Shown here: piece after piece, positions 46,831-53,934 of the stretch
Layout: every line of letters begins with the position of its first letter
Position numbering within the stretch: position 1 is the stretch's first letter
DNA from: Actinoplanes sandaracinus
Lineage (GTDB): Bacteria; Actinomycetota; Actinomycetes; Mycobacteriales; Micromonosporaceae
Length of the DNA stretch: 64,000 nucleotides
Direction: 5' to 3'
Assembly: GCF_030009775.1 (NCBI RefSeq)
Contig: NZ_JASCTH010000016.1
Location: forward strand, 124,001 to 188,000
The notes under the pieces: generated by a model
What the model saw: only the letters and a program-made list of their open reading frames with translations
Told to the model about the DNA's origin: nothing
The model's database searches: none
Position numbers and translations under genes: made by a program

Positions 46831-47469
46831 GTGAAACGAACGCAGGCGCAGCGCAGCGAGGCCACCCGGGCCAGGGTCCTGGAGGCGACGGTGCAGTGCC
46901 TGGTCGAGCGCGGCTACGCGGAAACCACCACCGCCGAGGTCCTGGCCCGCGCCGACGTGCCCCGCGGCACCCTGCTGCACCACTTCCCCACCAAGGTGGA
47001 CCTGCTGGTCGGCGCGGTGCACTATGTCGCCGGCCGCCGCGTCGAGGCTCTGGCCGCCGAACTCGCCGCGATCGGTCCCGAGGCCGACCGCCTCGACGCG
47101 CTGATCGACATCATCTGGCGGCACTTCTCGTCACCGCTGTTCTGGGCCGCGCTCGAACTGTGGAACGCGGCCCGCACCGACGCCGAAGTGCGCGCCGCTC
47201 TGCTTCCGGTGGAGAAGGAGATCTTCACCGTCCTGCACGACCGGGCCCGCACGCTGCTCGCCGAGAGCTCGCCCGGAGATCCCCGGGTGCCGACCGTGGT
47301 GGAGTTCAGTTACGAGGTCCTCACCGGACTCGCCATGACCGGCATCGTCAACGGCGACCTGGGCCGCCGTGAGCTGCTCATCCGCCGCTGGAAGCGGGCG
47401 GCCGCGATCCTGCTCGGCCACCGCGATCCGTCCACCCTCGTTGAACGCGCCCGCTCAAAGGAGAGTTGA
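46831..47469 (+). CDS. TetR family regulator of acyl-CoA metabolism genes
   Basis: A 212-residue regulator starting at GTG 46831. The helix-turn-helix is ARVLEATVQCLVERGYAETTTAEVLARADVPRGTLLHHFPTKVDLL (residues about 14-60). The C-terminal region is helical. Its stop overlaps the ATG of the acyl-CoA dehydrogenase as TGATG, so they are coupled, and it diverges from the SRPBCC-thiolase-crotonase gene. By context it is probably a repressor relieved by an acyl-CoA. Confidence 0.9.
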   Translation: MKRTQAQRSEATRARVLEATVQCLVERGYAETTTAEVLARADVPRGTLLHHFPTKVDLLVGAVHYVAGRRVEALAAELAAIGPEADRLDALIDIIWRHFSSPLFWAALELWNAARTDAEVRAALLPVEKEIFTVLHDRARTLLAESSPGDPRVPTVVEFSYEVLTGLAMTGIVNGDLGRRELLIRRWKRAAAILLGHRDPSTLVERARSKES

Positions 47470-48605
47470 TGTTCGACACCCCGGAACGCCTCGCCCTGGC
47501 CGACTCGATGAAGCAGTTCGTCGCCCGTGAGATCCTCCCGCGCCTGGCCGGCTGGGAACGAGCCGGTGAGATCCCGCGTCACGTGCACGCCGATCTGGCC
47601 AAGGCCGGTCTCTACGGCATCGGCTTCGCGGAGGAGATCGGCGGCGACGGTGGCGACACCGTCGACACGGTGGTCGCCACCGAAGCGTTCCTGGAGGCGG
47701 GCGGCTCGTCCGGCGCGCACGCCTCGCTCTTCACCCACGGCATCGCGCTGCCGCACATCATCGCCTCCGGCGACGCGTCGCTGATCGACCGGTTCGTCCG
47801 GCCGACCCTGGCCGGCGAGAAGATCGGCGCGCTCGGCATCACCGAGCCGGAGGCCGGTTCGGACGTGGGCTCGTTGCGCACCACCGCGGTGCGCGACGGC
47901 GACTCGTACGTGGTGAACGGCGCCAAGATGTTCATCACCTCGGGCATCCGGGCCGACTTCGTGACCACCGCGGTGCGCACCGGCGGCCCCGGCGCGTCCG
48001 GGATCAGCCTGCTCGTGATCGAGAAGGGCACTCCCGGGTTCACCGTCTCCCGCAAACTCGACAAGATGGGTTGGCTCTGCTCGGACACCGCCGAGTTGTC
48101 CTTCGCCGACTGCCGGGTACCGGCCGCCAACCTGATCGGGCCGGAGGGCTTCGGCTTCGCGCTGATCGGCCAGGCGTTCGTGTCGGAGCGGGTGATCGCC
48201 GCGGTGCACGCCTACTCGGTCGCCCAGCGCAGTCTCGACCTCACCCTGGCCCACGCCCGTTCCCGTGAGACCTTCGGCCGGCCGCTGATCAGCCGCCAGG
48301 TGGTCCGGCACAAGCTGGTCCAGATGAAGCAGAGGATCGACCTGTCACGTCAGTACACGCGATGGGTGGCCGAGCGGCACGCCGCCGGTGAAGCGATGAT
48401 CGGCGAGGTCTGCCTGGCCAAGAACGCCGCCGTGGAGGCCTGCAAGTACGTCGTCGACGAGGCCGTCCAGTTGCACGGCGGGATGGGTTACATGCGCGAG
48501 TCCGAGGTCGAGCGGCACTACCGGGACACCCGGATCCTCGGGATCGGCGCGGGCGCCACCGAGATCATGGCGGACCTGGCGGCGAAGATGTTCGGTTACC
48601 ACTGA
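47469..48605 (+). CDS. Acyl-CoA dehydrogenase
   Basis: A 378-residue flavoenzyme that introduces the alpha-beta double bond in acyl-CoA. Family signatures: LGITEPEAGSDVGSLRTTA (FAD and substrate loop), MFITSGIRADF, the middle-domain VSRKLDKMGWLCSDTAELSF, and the C-terminal QLHGGMGYMRE helix followed by YRDTRILGIGAGATEIM. Residues around the Glu of the family's catalytic base cannot be fixed by eye. The ATG at 47469 overlaps the TetR stop and has AAAGGAGAG upstream. It is followed by a strong hairpin at 48615-48638. Confidence 0.93.
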   Translation: MFDTPERLALADSMKQFVAREILPRLAGWERAGEIPRHVHADLAKAGLYGIGFAEEIGGDGGDTVDTVVATEAFLEAGGSSGAHASLFTHGIALPHIIASGDASLIDRFVRPTLAGEKIGALGITEPEAGSDVGSLRTTAVRDGDSYVVNGAKMFITSGIRADFVTTAVRTGGPGASGISLLVIEKGTPGFTVSRKLDKMGWLCSDTAELSFADCRVPAANLIGPEGFGFALIGQAFVSERVIAAVHAYSVAQRSLDLTLAHARSRETFGRPLISRQVVRHKLVQMKQRIDLSRQYTRWVAERHAAGEAMIGEVCLAKNAAVEACKYVVDEAVQLHGGMGYMRESEVERHYRDTRILGIGAGATEIMADLAAKMFGYH

Positions 48606-48610
48606 CCGGG

Positions 48611-49315
48611 TTACGGCGCCGGCCGCTCGGCCGGCGCCGCCTGGACCAGCGCGTCGATGAGTTTGTCGATCGTCCCGGGAAAGGCCGAGTTGTACATCGA
48701 CGGCAGGTGCTCGCGGACCAGATGCACGTTGGGGTAACCGTCGGCGGGCAGTGAGGTGTAGACCTGGGACCAGGCCTCCTGCTCCGCCGCCTCCTGTTCG
48801 GGGGTCAGCTCGGCGGCGTCGACCGCCGCCACGGCGAGGACGGTGTCGACGAAGTCGCGGTAATGCCGCACCGCGTCGGCCGGGGCGAACCCGGCACTCA
48901 GCATGATCCCGATGCCGGTGTCGACGACCCGCATCTCGTGCGGGCCGGCGGTGACGCGGATCGCTCGCAGATGTGCCAGCCTCGGGTGCAGTCGCATCGA
49001 GCGCCGGAGCGAGGCGGCCAGGTCGCGCAGCGAGTCGGCCCAGTGCTCGCGCGGGACGAACTCGGCGAAGGCGTCGCCGATCAGCCGGTCGGCGAGCGCG
49101 AGCAGCAGGGCGTCCATGTCGCGGAAGTAGCGGTAGACGGCGGTGGGGTCGGCGCCCAGCTCAGCGCCGAGGCGGCGCACGCTCAGCCGGTCGCCGCCGG
49201 GCGCGTCGATCAGCCGCAGGGCGGTGTCGACGATCATGTCCGCGGTCAGCACGACCCCGGTCCGCGTCTTCCGGCGACGGGCCCCCACGCTGCGCACACG
49301 TTCCACTGCTGGCAC
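48611..49315 (-). CDS. TetR family regulator
   Basis: A 234-residue regulator from GTG 49315. The helix-turn-helix region is TADMIVDTALRLIDAPGGDRLSVRRLGAELGADPTAVYRYFRDMDALL, of the TetR_C-type group with an Arg/Lys-rich leader. It is divergent from an FAD-dependent amine oxidase, and a 24-bp palindrome lies between them. The last codons are embedded in a GC-rich hairpin. Confidence 0.9.
   Translation of the reverse strand: MPAVERVRSVGARRRKTRTGVVLTADMIVDTALRLIDAPGGDRLSVRRLGAELGADPTAVYRYFRDMDALLLALADRLIGDAFAEFVPREHWADSLRDLAASLRRSMRLHPRLAHLRAIRVTAGPHEMRVVDTGIGIMLSAGFAPADAVRHYRDFVDTVLAVAAVDAAELTPEQEAAEQEAWSQVYTSLPADGYPNVHLVREHLPSMYNSAFPGTIDKLIDALVQAAPAERPAP
48615..48638. terminator. Perfect hairpin between convergent acyl-CoA dehydrogenase and TetR genes
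   Basis: GGCGCCGGCC, loop GCTC, GGCCGGCGCC: 10 perfect pairs, starting 10 nt after the dehydrogenase stop and inside the last codons of the convergent TetR gene. A likely bidirectional terminator lacking a U tract. Confidence 0.65.
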
Positions 49316-49334
49316 GTGACCACCTTAGTCGCCT

Positions 49335-49358
49335 CTTATGTCAACGCATTGACATAAG
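49335..49358. promoter_or_regulatory. 24-bp TetR operator palindrome
   Basis: CTTATGTCAA, spacer CGCA, TTGACATAAG: perfect 10-bp arms. It is AT-rich and lies between the divergent TetR (49315) and FAD oxidoreductase (49440) genes. TTGACA within the right arm could be the -35 of the oxidoreductase promoter, which repressor binding would block. Confidence 0.85.
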
Positions 49359-49439
49359 GTTCTCGGGGCTGTTTCATCTGTTCACGAGATCTCCATCGGC
49401 GGACACCGGGAGATCTCGAGGAGTTGGAAGGGACTCACC

Positions 49440-50864
49440 ATGGCGGCCACACCCCCCGCTTACGATCTGGCCATCCGCACCGACCGGCAGCGCATCGACA
49501 AGGCCCTGGCCGGCGCCGCCCGCACCCCGTTCTGGCTGGAGGACCCGGGTCGGCCGGCTCCCGAGCCGGCGCTGAGCGGCGCGACCGACGCGGACCTGCT
49601 CGTGATCGGCGGAGGCTACTGCGGGCTGTGGACGGCGCTGATCGCCAAGGAGGCCGACCCGTCGCTCGACGTCGTGCTCGTCGAGGGAAACGAGATCGCG
49701 TGGGCCGCCAGCGGCCGTAACGGCGGGTTCGTCGAGGCCAGCCTCACCCACGGGACCGAGAACGGGCGCCGCCACTTCGCCGACGAGCTGCCGATCCTGG
49801 ACGCCCTGGCCGCGGAGAACTTCGCCGGCTTCGAGGACACCCTGACCCGGCACGGCATCGACGCCGAGTTCCGGAAAGAGGGCGTGCTCGCCGTCGCGAC
49901 CGAGCCGCACCAGGTCGACGAGCTGCGCGCGGCCGCCGGCGCGACCACCACGTTCTACGACCGGGAACAGCTCGGCACGCTGGTGCGGTCACCGCTGTTC
50001 CGGGCCGGCCTGATGCAGCACGAGGGCGCCGCGCTGGTGCACCCGGCCAAACTGGCCTGGGGCCTCAAGGCCGCCTGCCGGAGACTGGGCGTGCGCATCT
50101 ACGAGAACACCCCGGTCACCGGCATCAAGGACCAGGGCGGCACGGTGCGCGCGGCGACCTGGGCCGGCAGCGTGCGGGCCCGCAAGGTCGCTCTGGCCAC
50201 CAACGGGTTTCCCACCCTGCTGAAGCGCAACCGCCTGCTGACCGTGCCGATCTACGACTACGTGCTGATGACCGAGCCACTGACCGGCGCGCAGGTCGAG
50301 GAGATCGGCTGGACGAAGCGGTTCGGCATCTCGGACACCTCCCGGCAGTTCCACTACTACCGGATGACGTCGGACAACCGGATCCTCTGGGGCGGCTACG
50401 ACGCGGTCTATCACAAGGGCGGCGGCATCCGTCCCGAGCACGACCAGAACCCGGAGACGTTCGCCCGGCTCGCCGATCACTTCATGCGGACATTCCCGCA
50501 GCTCGGCGACGTGCGCTTCTCCCACGCCTGGGGCGGCATGATCGACATGTGCACCCAGCTCGCCGCGTTCCAGGGCCGGGCGATGGGCGGCAAGGTCGCC
50601 TACAGCAGCGGTTTCACGGGGCTCGGGGTGGCGGCCACCCGTTACGGGGCGACCGTGATGCTCGATCTGCTGGACGGCCGGGACACCGCCCGGACCAGGG
50701 TGAAGATGGTCACGAGGAAGCCGCTGCCGATCCCGCCGGAGCCGATGCTCTACCCGGCGGTCCAGGTCATCCGCAACGCGATCGCGCGCTCCGACCGCAA
50801 CGGCGGCCGGGACGGTCTCATCCTGAAGGCCGCCAACGCCATCGGGTTCTCGTTCGACTCCTGA
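49440..50864 (+). CDS. FAD-dependent oxidoreductase (DAO / gamma-glutamylputrescine oxidase type)
   Basis: A 474-residue flavoprotein of the D-amino acid oxidase family. The FAD-binding motif is LVIGGGYCGLWTAL (residues about 53-66), the second contact region is EIAWAASGRNGGFVEA, and the C-terminal FAD segment is YSSGFTGLGVAATRYGA. The overall pattern, with a leader of about 50 residues and HYYRMTSDNRILWGG, matches PuuB/OrdL-like oxidases that deaminate amines or amino acids. Its ATG follows AGGAGTTGG. It is divergent from and probably repressed by the TetR at 48611. Confidence 0.88.
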   Translation: MAATPPAYDLAIRTDRQRIDKALAGAARTPFWLEDPGRPAPEPALSGATDADLLVIGGGYCGLWTALIAKEADPSLDVVLVEGNEIAWAASGRNGGFVEASLTHGTENGRRHFADELPILDALAAENFAGFEDTLTRHGIDAEFRKEGVLAVATEPHQVDELRAAAGATTTFYDREQLGTLVRSPLFRAGLMQHEGAALVHPAKLAWGLKAACRRLGVRIYENTPVTGIKDQGGTVRAATWAGSVRARKVALATNGFPTLLKRNRLLTVPIYDYVLMTEPLTGAQVEEIGWTKRFGISDTSRQFHYYRMTSDNRILWGGYDAVYHKGGGIRPEHDQNPETFARLADHFMRTFPQLGDVRFSHAWGGMIDMCTQLAAFQGRAMGGKVAYSSGFTGLGVAATRYGATVMLDLLDGRDTARTRVKMVTRKPLPIPPEPMLYPAVQVIRNAIARSDRNGGRDGLILKAANAIGFSFDS

Positions 50865-50880
50865 TCGCACTCTCGCTGAC

Positions 50881-50903
50881 GGCCGGCCCGTGACGGGCCG
50901 GCC
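50881..50903. terminator. Bidirectional terminator hairpin
   Basis: GGCCGGCCCG, loop TGA, CGGGCCGGCC: 10 perfect pairs in the 40-bp gap between the convergent genes ending at 50864 and 50905. Confidence 0.75.
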
Positions 50904-50904
50904 A

Positions 50905-51120
50905 TCAGACCTTGAAGCCGGGCACGACCTCGCGGACGCAGTGTTCCGCGTCCTCCACCGGCACTCCGCGCGCCGTCAACGCCACCACCACGTCCGCCGG
51001 CCGCGCGCCGCCGTCGACGACGCTCATGTCGCCGCTGCCGCTGACGAGATGGATCCGGTACCGCGCGCCGGTCCACTCCACCCGCACCGCGGTGACGGGT
51101 CCCTCTGCTGGATCCCCCAT
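50905..51120 (-). CDS. Small hypothetical protein
   Basis: 71 residues from ATG 51120 (MGDPAEGPVTAVRVEWTG); AGGA lies about 9 nt upstream. It has a clean alpha/beta composition: RVEWTGARYRIHLVSGSG then PADVVVALTARGVPVEDAEHCVREV. No signal peptide or known motif. The terminator at 50881-50903 is correctly placed to end it. I do not recognise a family. Confidence 0.6.
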   Translation of the reverse strand: MGDPAEGPVTAVRVEWTGARYRIHLVSGSGDMSVVDGGARPADVVVALTARGVPVEDAEHCVREVVPGFKV

Positions 51121-51229
51121 GCCGATCATCCTAGGGAACCGCGGATCCGCCCCGCCGGGCGACCGGGCCACGGTCCGCGCCGGCGCGTTTCTCCCGGCCG
51201 GCCGCGGCGCCCGGCGACCCGCCTGGCCC

Positions 51230-51928
51230 TCACCCCTTCTCCTCCGGTACGACGGAACGGCCGCCCCACGACTCCGGCGCCGTTCCGTCGTCGGCGAGCA
51301 GGACGGACAGCAACCCGCGGAGGGTCCGCTCGAACAGGTCCGGCCGCGGCGTCCCCGGCACGGCGAAGGCCGCGACCAGATGGGGGTACGCCGTCAGGTC
51401 GAGCCCGGTGAAGGCCGGTGGCGGCGCCGCCCTCTCGTTGCGGGCGAAGAGCGTGACGACCCCGGTCATCATCGCCAGCGCCTCGAATTTCGCGGCGGTC
51501 CCGCACCGGACGGGTTCGAGGACGCGCAGGCAGTGGTCGAACCAGCCCAGGCTCTCCGGGCCGATGCCGCTGGACCGGGGGAGCAGGTCGACCAGCCAGG
51601 AGTGCCGCCGGTAGAGGTCGAGTTGCCGGCGGGCCAGGTGCAGCAGGGCCTCCGTCGGGTCCGGCCCCGGCGCGGGGTAGGGGCACAACTCGGCCACCAC
51701 CCGGTCGCTCATCAGGTCGAGCAGATCGTCACGCGACGACAGGTAACGGTAGAGCGTGCCGGCGCCGGTGCCGAGCGCCGTGGCGACGGCACGCATCGAG
51801 ACGGCGGCCAGGCCCTCGGTGTCGGCGAGCGTGATCGCGGCCGCCACGATCTCGTCCCGGCTGTGGGTGGGGTGCGGTCCGCGGCTGCCGCGTTCGGGCC
51901 TGTTCCAGATCGGGGGTGCGTCAGTCAC
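51230..51928 (-). CDS. TetR family regulator
   Basis: A 232-residue regulator from GTG 51928. The helix-turn-helix is SRDEIVAAAITLADTEGLAAVSMRAVATALGTGAGTLYRYLSSRDDLL. The C-terminal half resembles TetR proteins with a TetR_C domain (LLPRSSGIGPESLGWFDHCLRVL). A perfect 23-bp palindrome lies 13 nt before the start, so it is very probably autoregulated. No divergent target gene is present: the next gene, DUF4265, is on the same strand upstream. Confidence 0.9.
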   Translation of the reverse strand: MTDAPPIWNRPERGSRGPHPTHSRDEIVAAAITLADTEGLAAVSMRAVATALGTGAGTLYRYLSSRDDLLDLMSDRVVAELCPYPAPGPDPTEALLHLARRQLDLYRRHSWLVDLLPRSSGIGPESLGWFDHCLRVLEPVRCGTAAKFEALAMMTGVVTLFARNERAAPPPAFTGLDLTAYPHLVAAFAVPGTPRPDLFERTLRGLLSVLLADDGTAPESWGGRSVVPEEKG

Positions 51929-51940
51929 TCCCTCACTCTA

Positions 51941-51963
51941 AACCGCGAACATCGTTCGCGGTT
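51941..51963. promoter_or_regulatory. Perfect 23-bp operator palindrome upstream of TetR
   Basis: AACCGCGAAC, spacer ATC, then its exact reverse complement GTTCGCGGTT. It lies 13-35 nt before the TetR start and overlaps the probable -10 (TTTAGAGT on the minus strand). Confidence 0.88.
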
Positions 51964-51982
51964 GGCGCCGGTCGCGGCCCTC

Positions 51983-52456
51983 TCAGTCGGGCGCGGCCGC
52001 GACCCACTCCTCGCTGACGCAGCCCTCCTCGTAATCCCACCAGCCGTCGCGAGCGCCGGCCCGCAGCACACGCTGGACACCGGCCAGGTCGGCGCCCGGC
52101 GGGACTTCGAGGGCGACCAGACCGAACTGCTGGATGCCCTCACCGGTCACGCCGAACGGCTGGAACGTGTCCAGCACCCGCTGGCGGGAACCACGCAGCG
52201 GGCCGCTCGGGGACGGGGCGACCCGGATCGTGCAGTTGCCGGACCACTCCAGATGCTCGGCCGCCCAGAGCACGCCCTCGCCGTCACGCTCGACCCGGAT
52301 CAGGTCGCCGCTGGCGACACCGCGCACGAACCAGGGCACATTGGTGAGACGGACGACGTCGGCCCCGACCGTGTCGGCCCACAGGCTCTCCACCGCGACC
52401 GGAGGCCAGCCGGCATCGTCGCGCGGCAGGTCGAAGTGCACCTTGACGGCAGGCAT
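51983..52456 (-). CDS. DUF4265 domain protein
   Basis: About 157 residues from ATG 52456 (MPAVKVHFDLPRDDAGWPPV). The opening strand KVHFDLP, VESLWADTVGADVVRLTNVPWFVRGVASGDLIRV and the later FGLVALEVPPGADLAGVQRVL match the DUF4265 pattern. A longer start at 52483 is possible; GGGAG about 11 nt before 52456 favours the shorter form. Cytoplasmic; function unknown. Confidence 0.75.
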   Translation of the reverse strand: MPAVKVHFDLPRDDAGWPPVAVESLWADTVGADVVRLTNVPWFVRGVASGDLIRVERDGEGVLWAAEHLEWSGNCTIRVAPSPSGPLRGSRQRVLDTFQPFGVTGEGIQQFGLVALEVPPGADLAGVQRVLRAGARDGWWDYEEGCVSEEWVAAAPD

Positions 52457-52537
52457 CGGGCACCGCTCCCGCTCATCGTTCATCTGCGTACAAGATCTCG
52501 TCCCGTCCACGCGGAGACGGAGTCTTCGAAAGAAGGT

Positions 52538-52657
52538 TCAGGCCATGCCGACCGCGGGCGTACCGGTGGCGGCGCGCACACGGTAACCCCGGTGAGCGAG
52601 GGCCTGAATCATCTTCGCGGCCCCGGCCGGGTTGGCCGAGTGGACGTCGATGCGGGC
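52538..52657 (-). pseudogene. Possible C-terminal gene remnant
   Basis: About 39 codons, RIDVHSANPAGAAKMIQALAHRGYRVRA and then TGTPAVGMA, have ordinary protein composition but no start of their own. They overlap, in another frame, the odd C-terminal tail of the GNAT gene. They may be the end of a decayed gene. Unrecognised. Confidence 0.35.
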
Positions 52658-53247
52658 CGCCCGTCGGTGAACGAGCGGAGGTCGTCGACGAGCGGGGCCG
52701 TCCGCCGGCCGGCGAGCCACTCGTCGCGGGTGATCACGTACTCCACTTCGCCCTCATCGGACCCCGGGATCGGCGGCAGGTCGGGGTGGAACGTCCGCAC
52801 GTACCGCAGGCCGGTCTTCTCCATGACGCGCCGCGAGCCGGCGTTGACCGTCATGGTCTGCGCGAAGATCCGGCTCTGGCCGGCCGTCTCGAAGCCGTGC
52901 CGCACCAGCTCTCGGGCCGCCTCGGCGGCATAGCCCCGCCGCCAGTGGCGGCGGGCGACGCGATAGCCGAGCTCCGCCACCGACGGTTCCTCGTCCGGCG
53001 GGAGCATCATCAGGCCGATGAAGTCGTCACCGGCCCCGAACGCCGCCCAGAAGCCGAGGCCGTCCACCCGGCGGCCCAGTTCCATCCGCTTCGCGTGGGA
53101 GACGGCCATCTCGTCCCGGGTGCGGGCCCGCCCGAGGATGTACCGCAGCACTTCGGGGTCGGCGTCGAGTTCCACCTCGAGTTCCAGGTGCTCGTCGGCC
53201 AGGGGTACCAGGAGCATCCGCTCGGTGCGCAGGATCGGTTGCGGCAT
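52609..53247 (-). CDS. GNAT-family N-acetyltransferase (RimJ/RimL type)
   Basis: About 212 residues from ATG 53247 (MPQPILRTERMLLVPL). The GNAT fold is clear: the LRTERLxLxP-type opening, acetyl-CoA-binding ELGYRVARRHWRRGYAAEAARELVRHGFE, and the C-terminal TVNAGSRRVMEKTGLRYVRTFH. It would transfer acetyl from acetyl-CoA to an amine of unknown identity. The last 20 residues (SFTDGRPASTSTRPT onward) are unlike the family and overlap a possible gene remnant, so a frameshift may have altered the original stop. Confidence 0.85.
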   Translation of the reverse strand: MPQPILRTERMLLVPLADEHLELEVELDADPEVLRYILGRARTRDEMAVSHAKRMELGRRVDGLGFWAAFGAGDDFIGLMMLPPDEEPSVAELGYRVARRHWRRGYAAEAARELVRHGFETAGQSRIFAQTMTVNAGSRRVMEKTGLRYVRTFHPDLPPIPGSDEGEVEYVITRDEWLAGRRTAPLVDDLRSFTDGRPASTSTRPTRPGPRR

Positions 53248-53373
53248 CCGCCCACGATCACACAACGGCCGTGGCTTCGCGACGGGAATTATGGCGCCGG
53301 CCGTCCATTCCGGAGACCGTGCGGGCGCGAACGGTGCGGGGCACGATGGGCGCGCCCCGCACCGATCGCGGGA

Positions 53374-53934
53374 TCACTCGTCGCAGGCCGAGCCGTTGCG
53401 GTCCGGGTCGAGGCCCTGACGGTCCGGGCCGGTGACCTTGAGGGCCGGGAAGCCGTGGTCGCGCAGCCAGGCGCACTTGTCGGTGACGCCCGGCGGGAAG
53501 CGGACCGGAACGCATTGGGCGATCGTGCCGTAGGAGCGGTCGCAGCCGTCGACCGTCGGCGCGACCTTCACCGGCGCGGTGGGTTTGCGCTTGGGCTTCT
53601 GCCTGGTCACGCCGGGCTGCCCGGCGAAGGGCTGGACGAACGGGGCCGGTGTGGCACGGCGCGCCGGCGCGCGGGCGGCCTGCTGTCCGGCGGCGGCCAA
53701 CTCCCGAGTCTGCCCGGTGCTCCCGGGACCACCGGCGCCCGGCGCCGCGGGACCCGCGCCGGGATCGGTTCCGGGACCCCCGGGAGTGGGCGCGATGTCG
53801 GGCAGTCCTCCCTCGGCGGCGACCGAGGTCGTGCGGATCGTCCCCGGGTCGTTCCCGGTGAGCGACACCCAGCCGACGCCGGCGGTGAGGGCTACCGCGG
53901 CCAGGGCCAGCGCGGCCAGTCGGGTACGGCTCAT
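53374..53934 (-). CDS. Secreted excalibur calcium-binding domain protein
   Basis: A 186-residue exported protein, last gene of the polysaccharide operon. A signal peptide or anchor (residues about 5-25) precedes a long Pro/Gly/Ala-rich linker. The C-terminus (about 130-186) contains an excalibur-like motif ending GLDPDRNGSACDE, with the DxDxNG calcium loop and paired Cys (CDRSYG, QCVP, KCAW). Its ATG overlaps the glxA stop by 4 nt (ATGA), so it is coupled to the copper oxidase. It may be a wall-associated accessory protein. Confidence 0.82.
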   Translation of the reverse strand: MSRTRLAALALAAVALTAGVGWVSLTGNDPGTIRTTSVAAEGGLPDIAPTPGGPGTDPGAGPAAPGAGGPGSTGQTRELAAAGQQAARAPARRATPAPFVQPFAGQPGVTRQKPKRKPTAPVKVAPTVDGCDRSYGTIAQCVPVRFPPGVTDKCAWLRDHGFPALKVTGPDRQGLDPDRNGSACDE

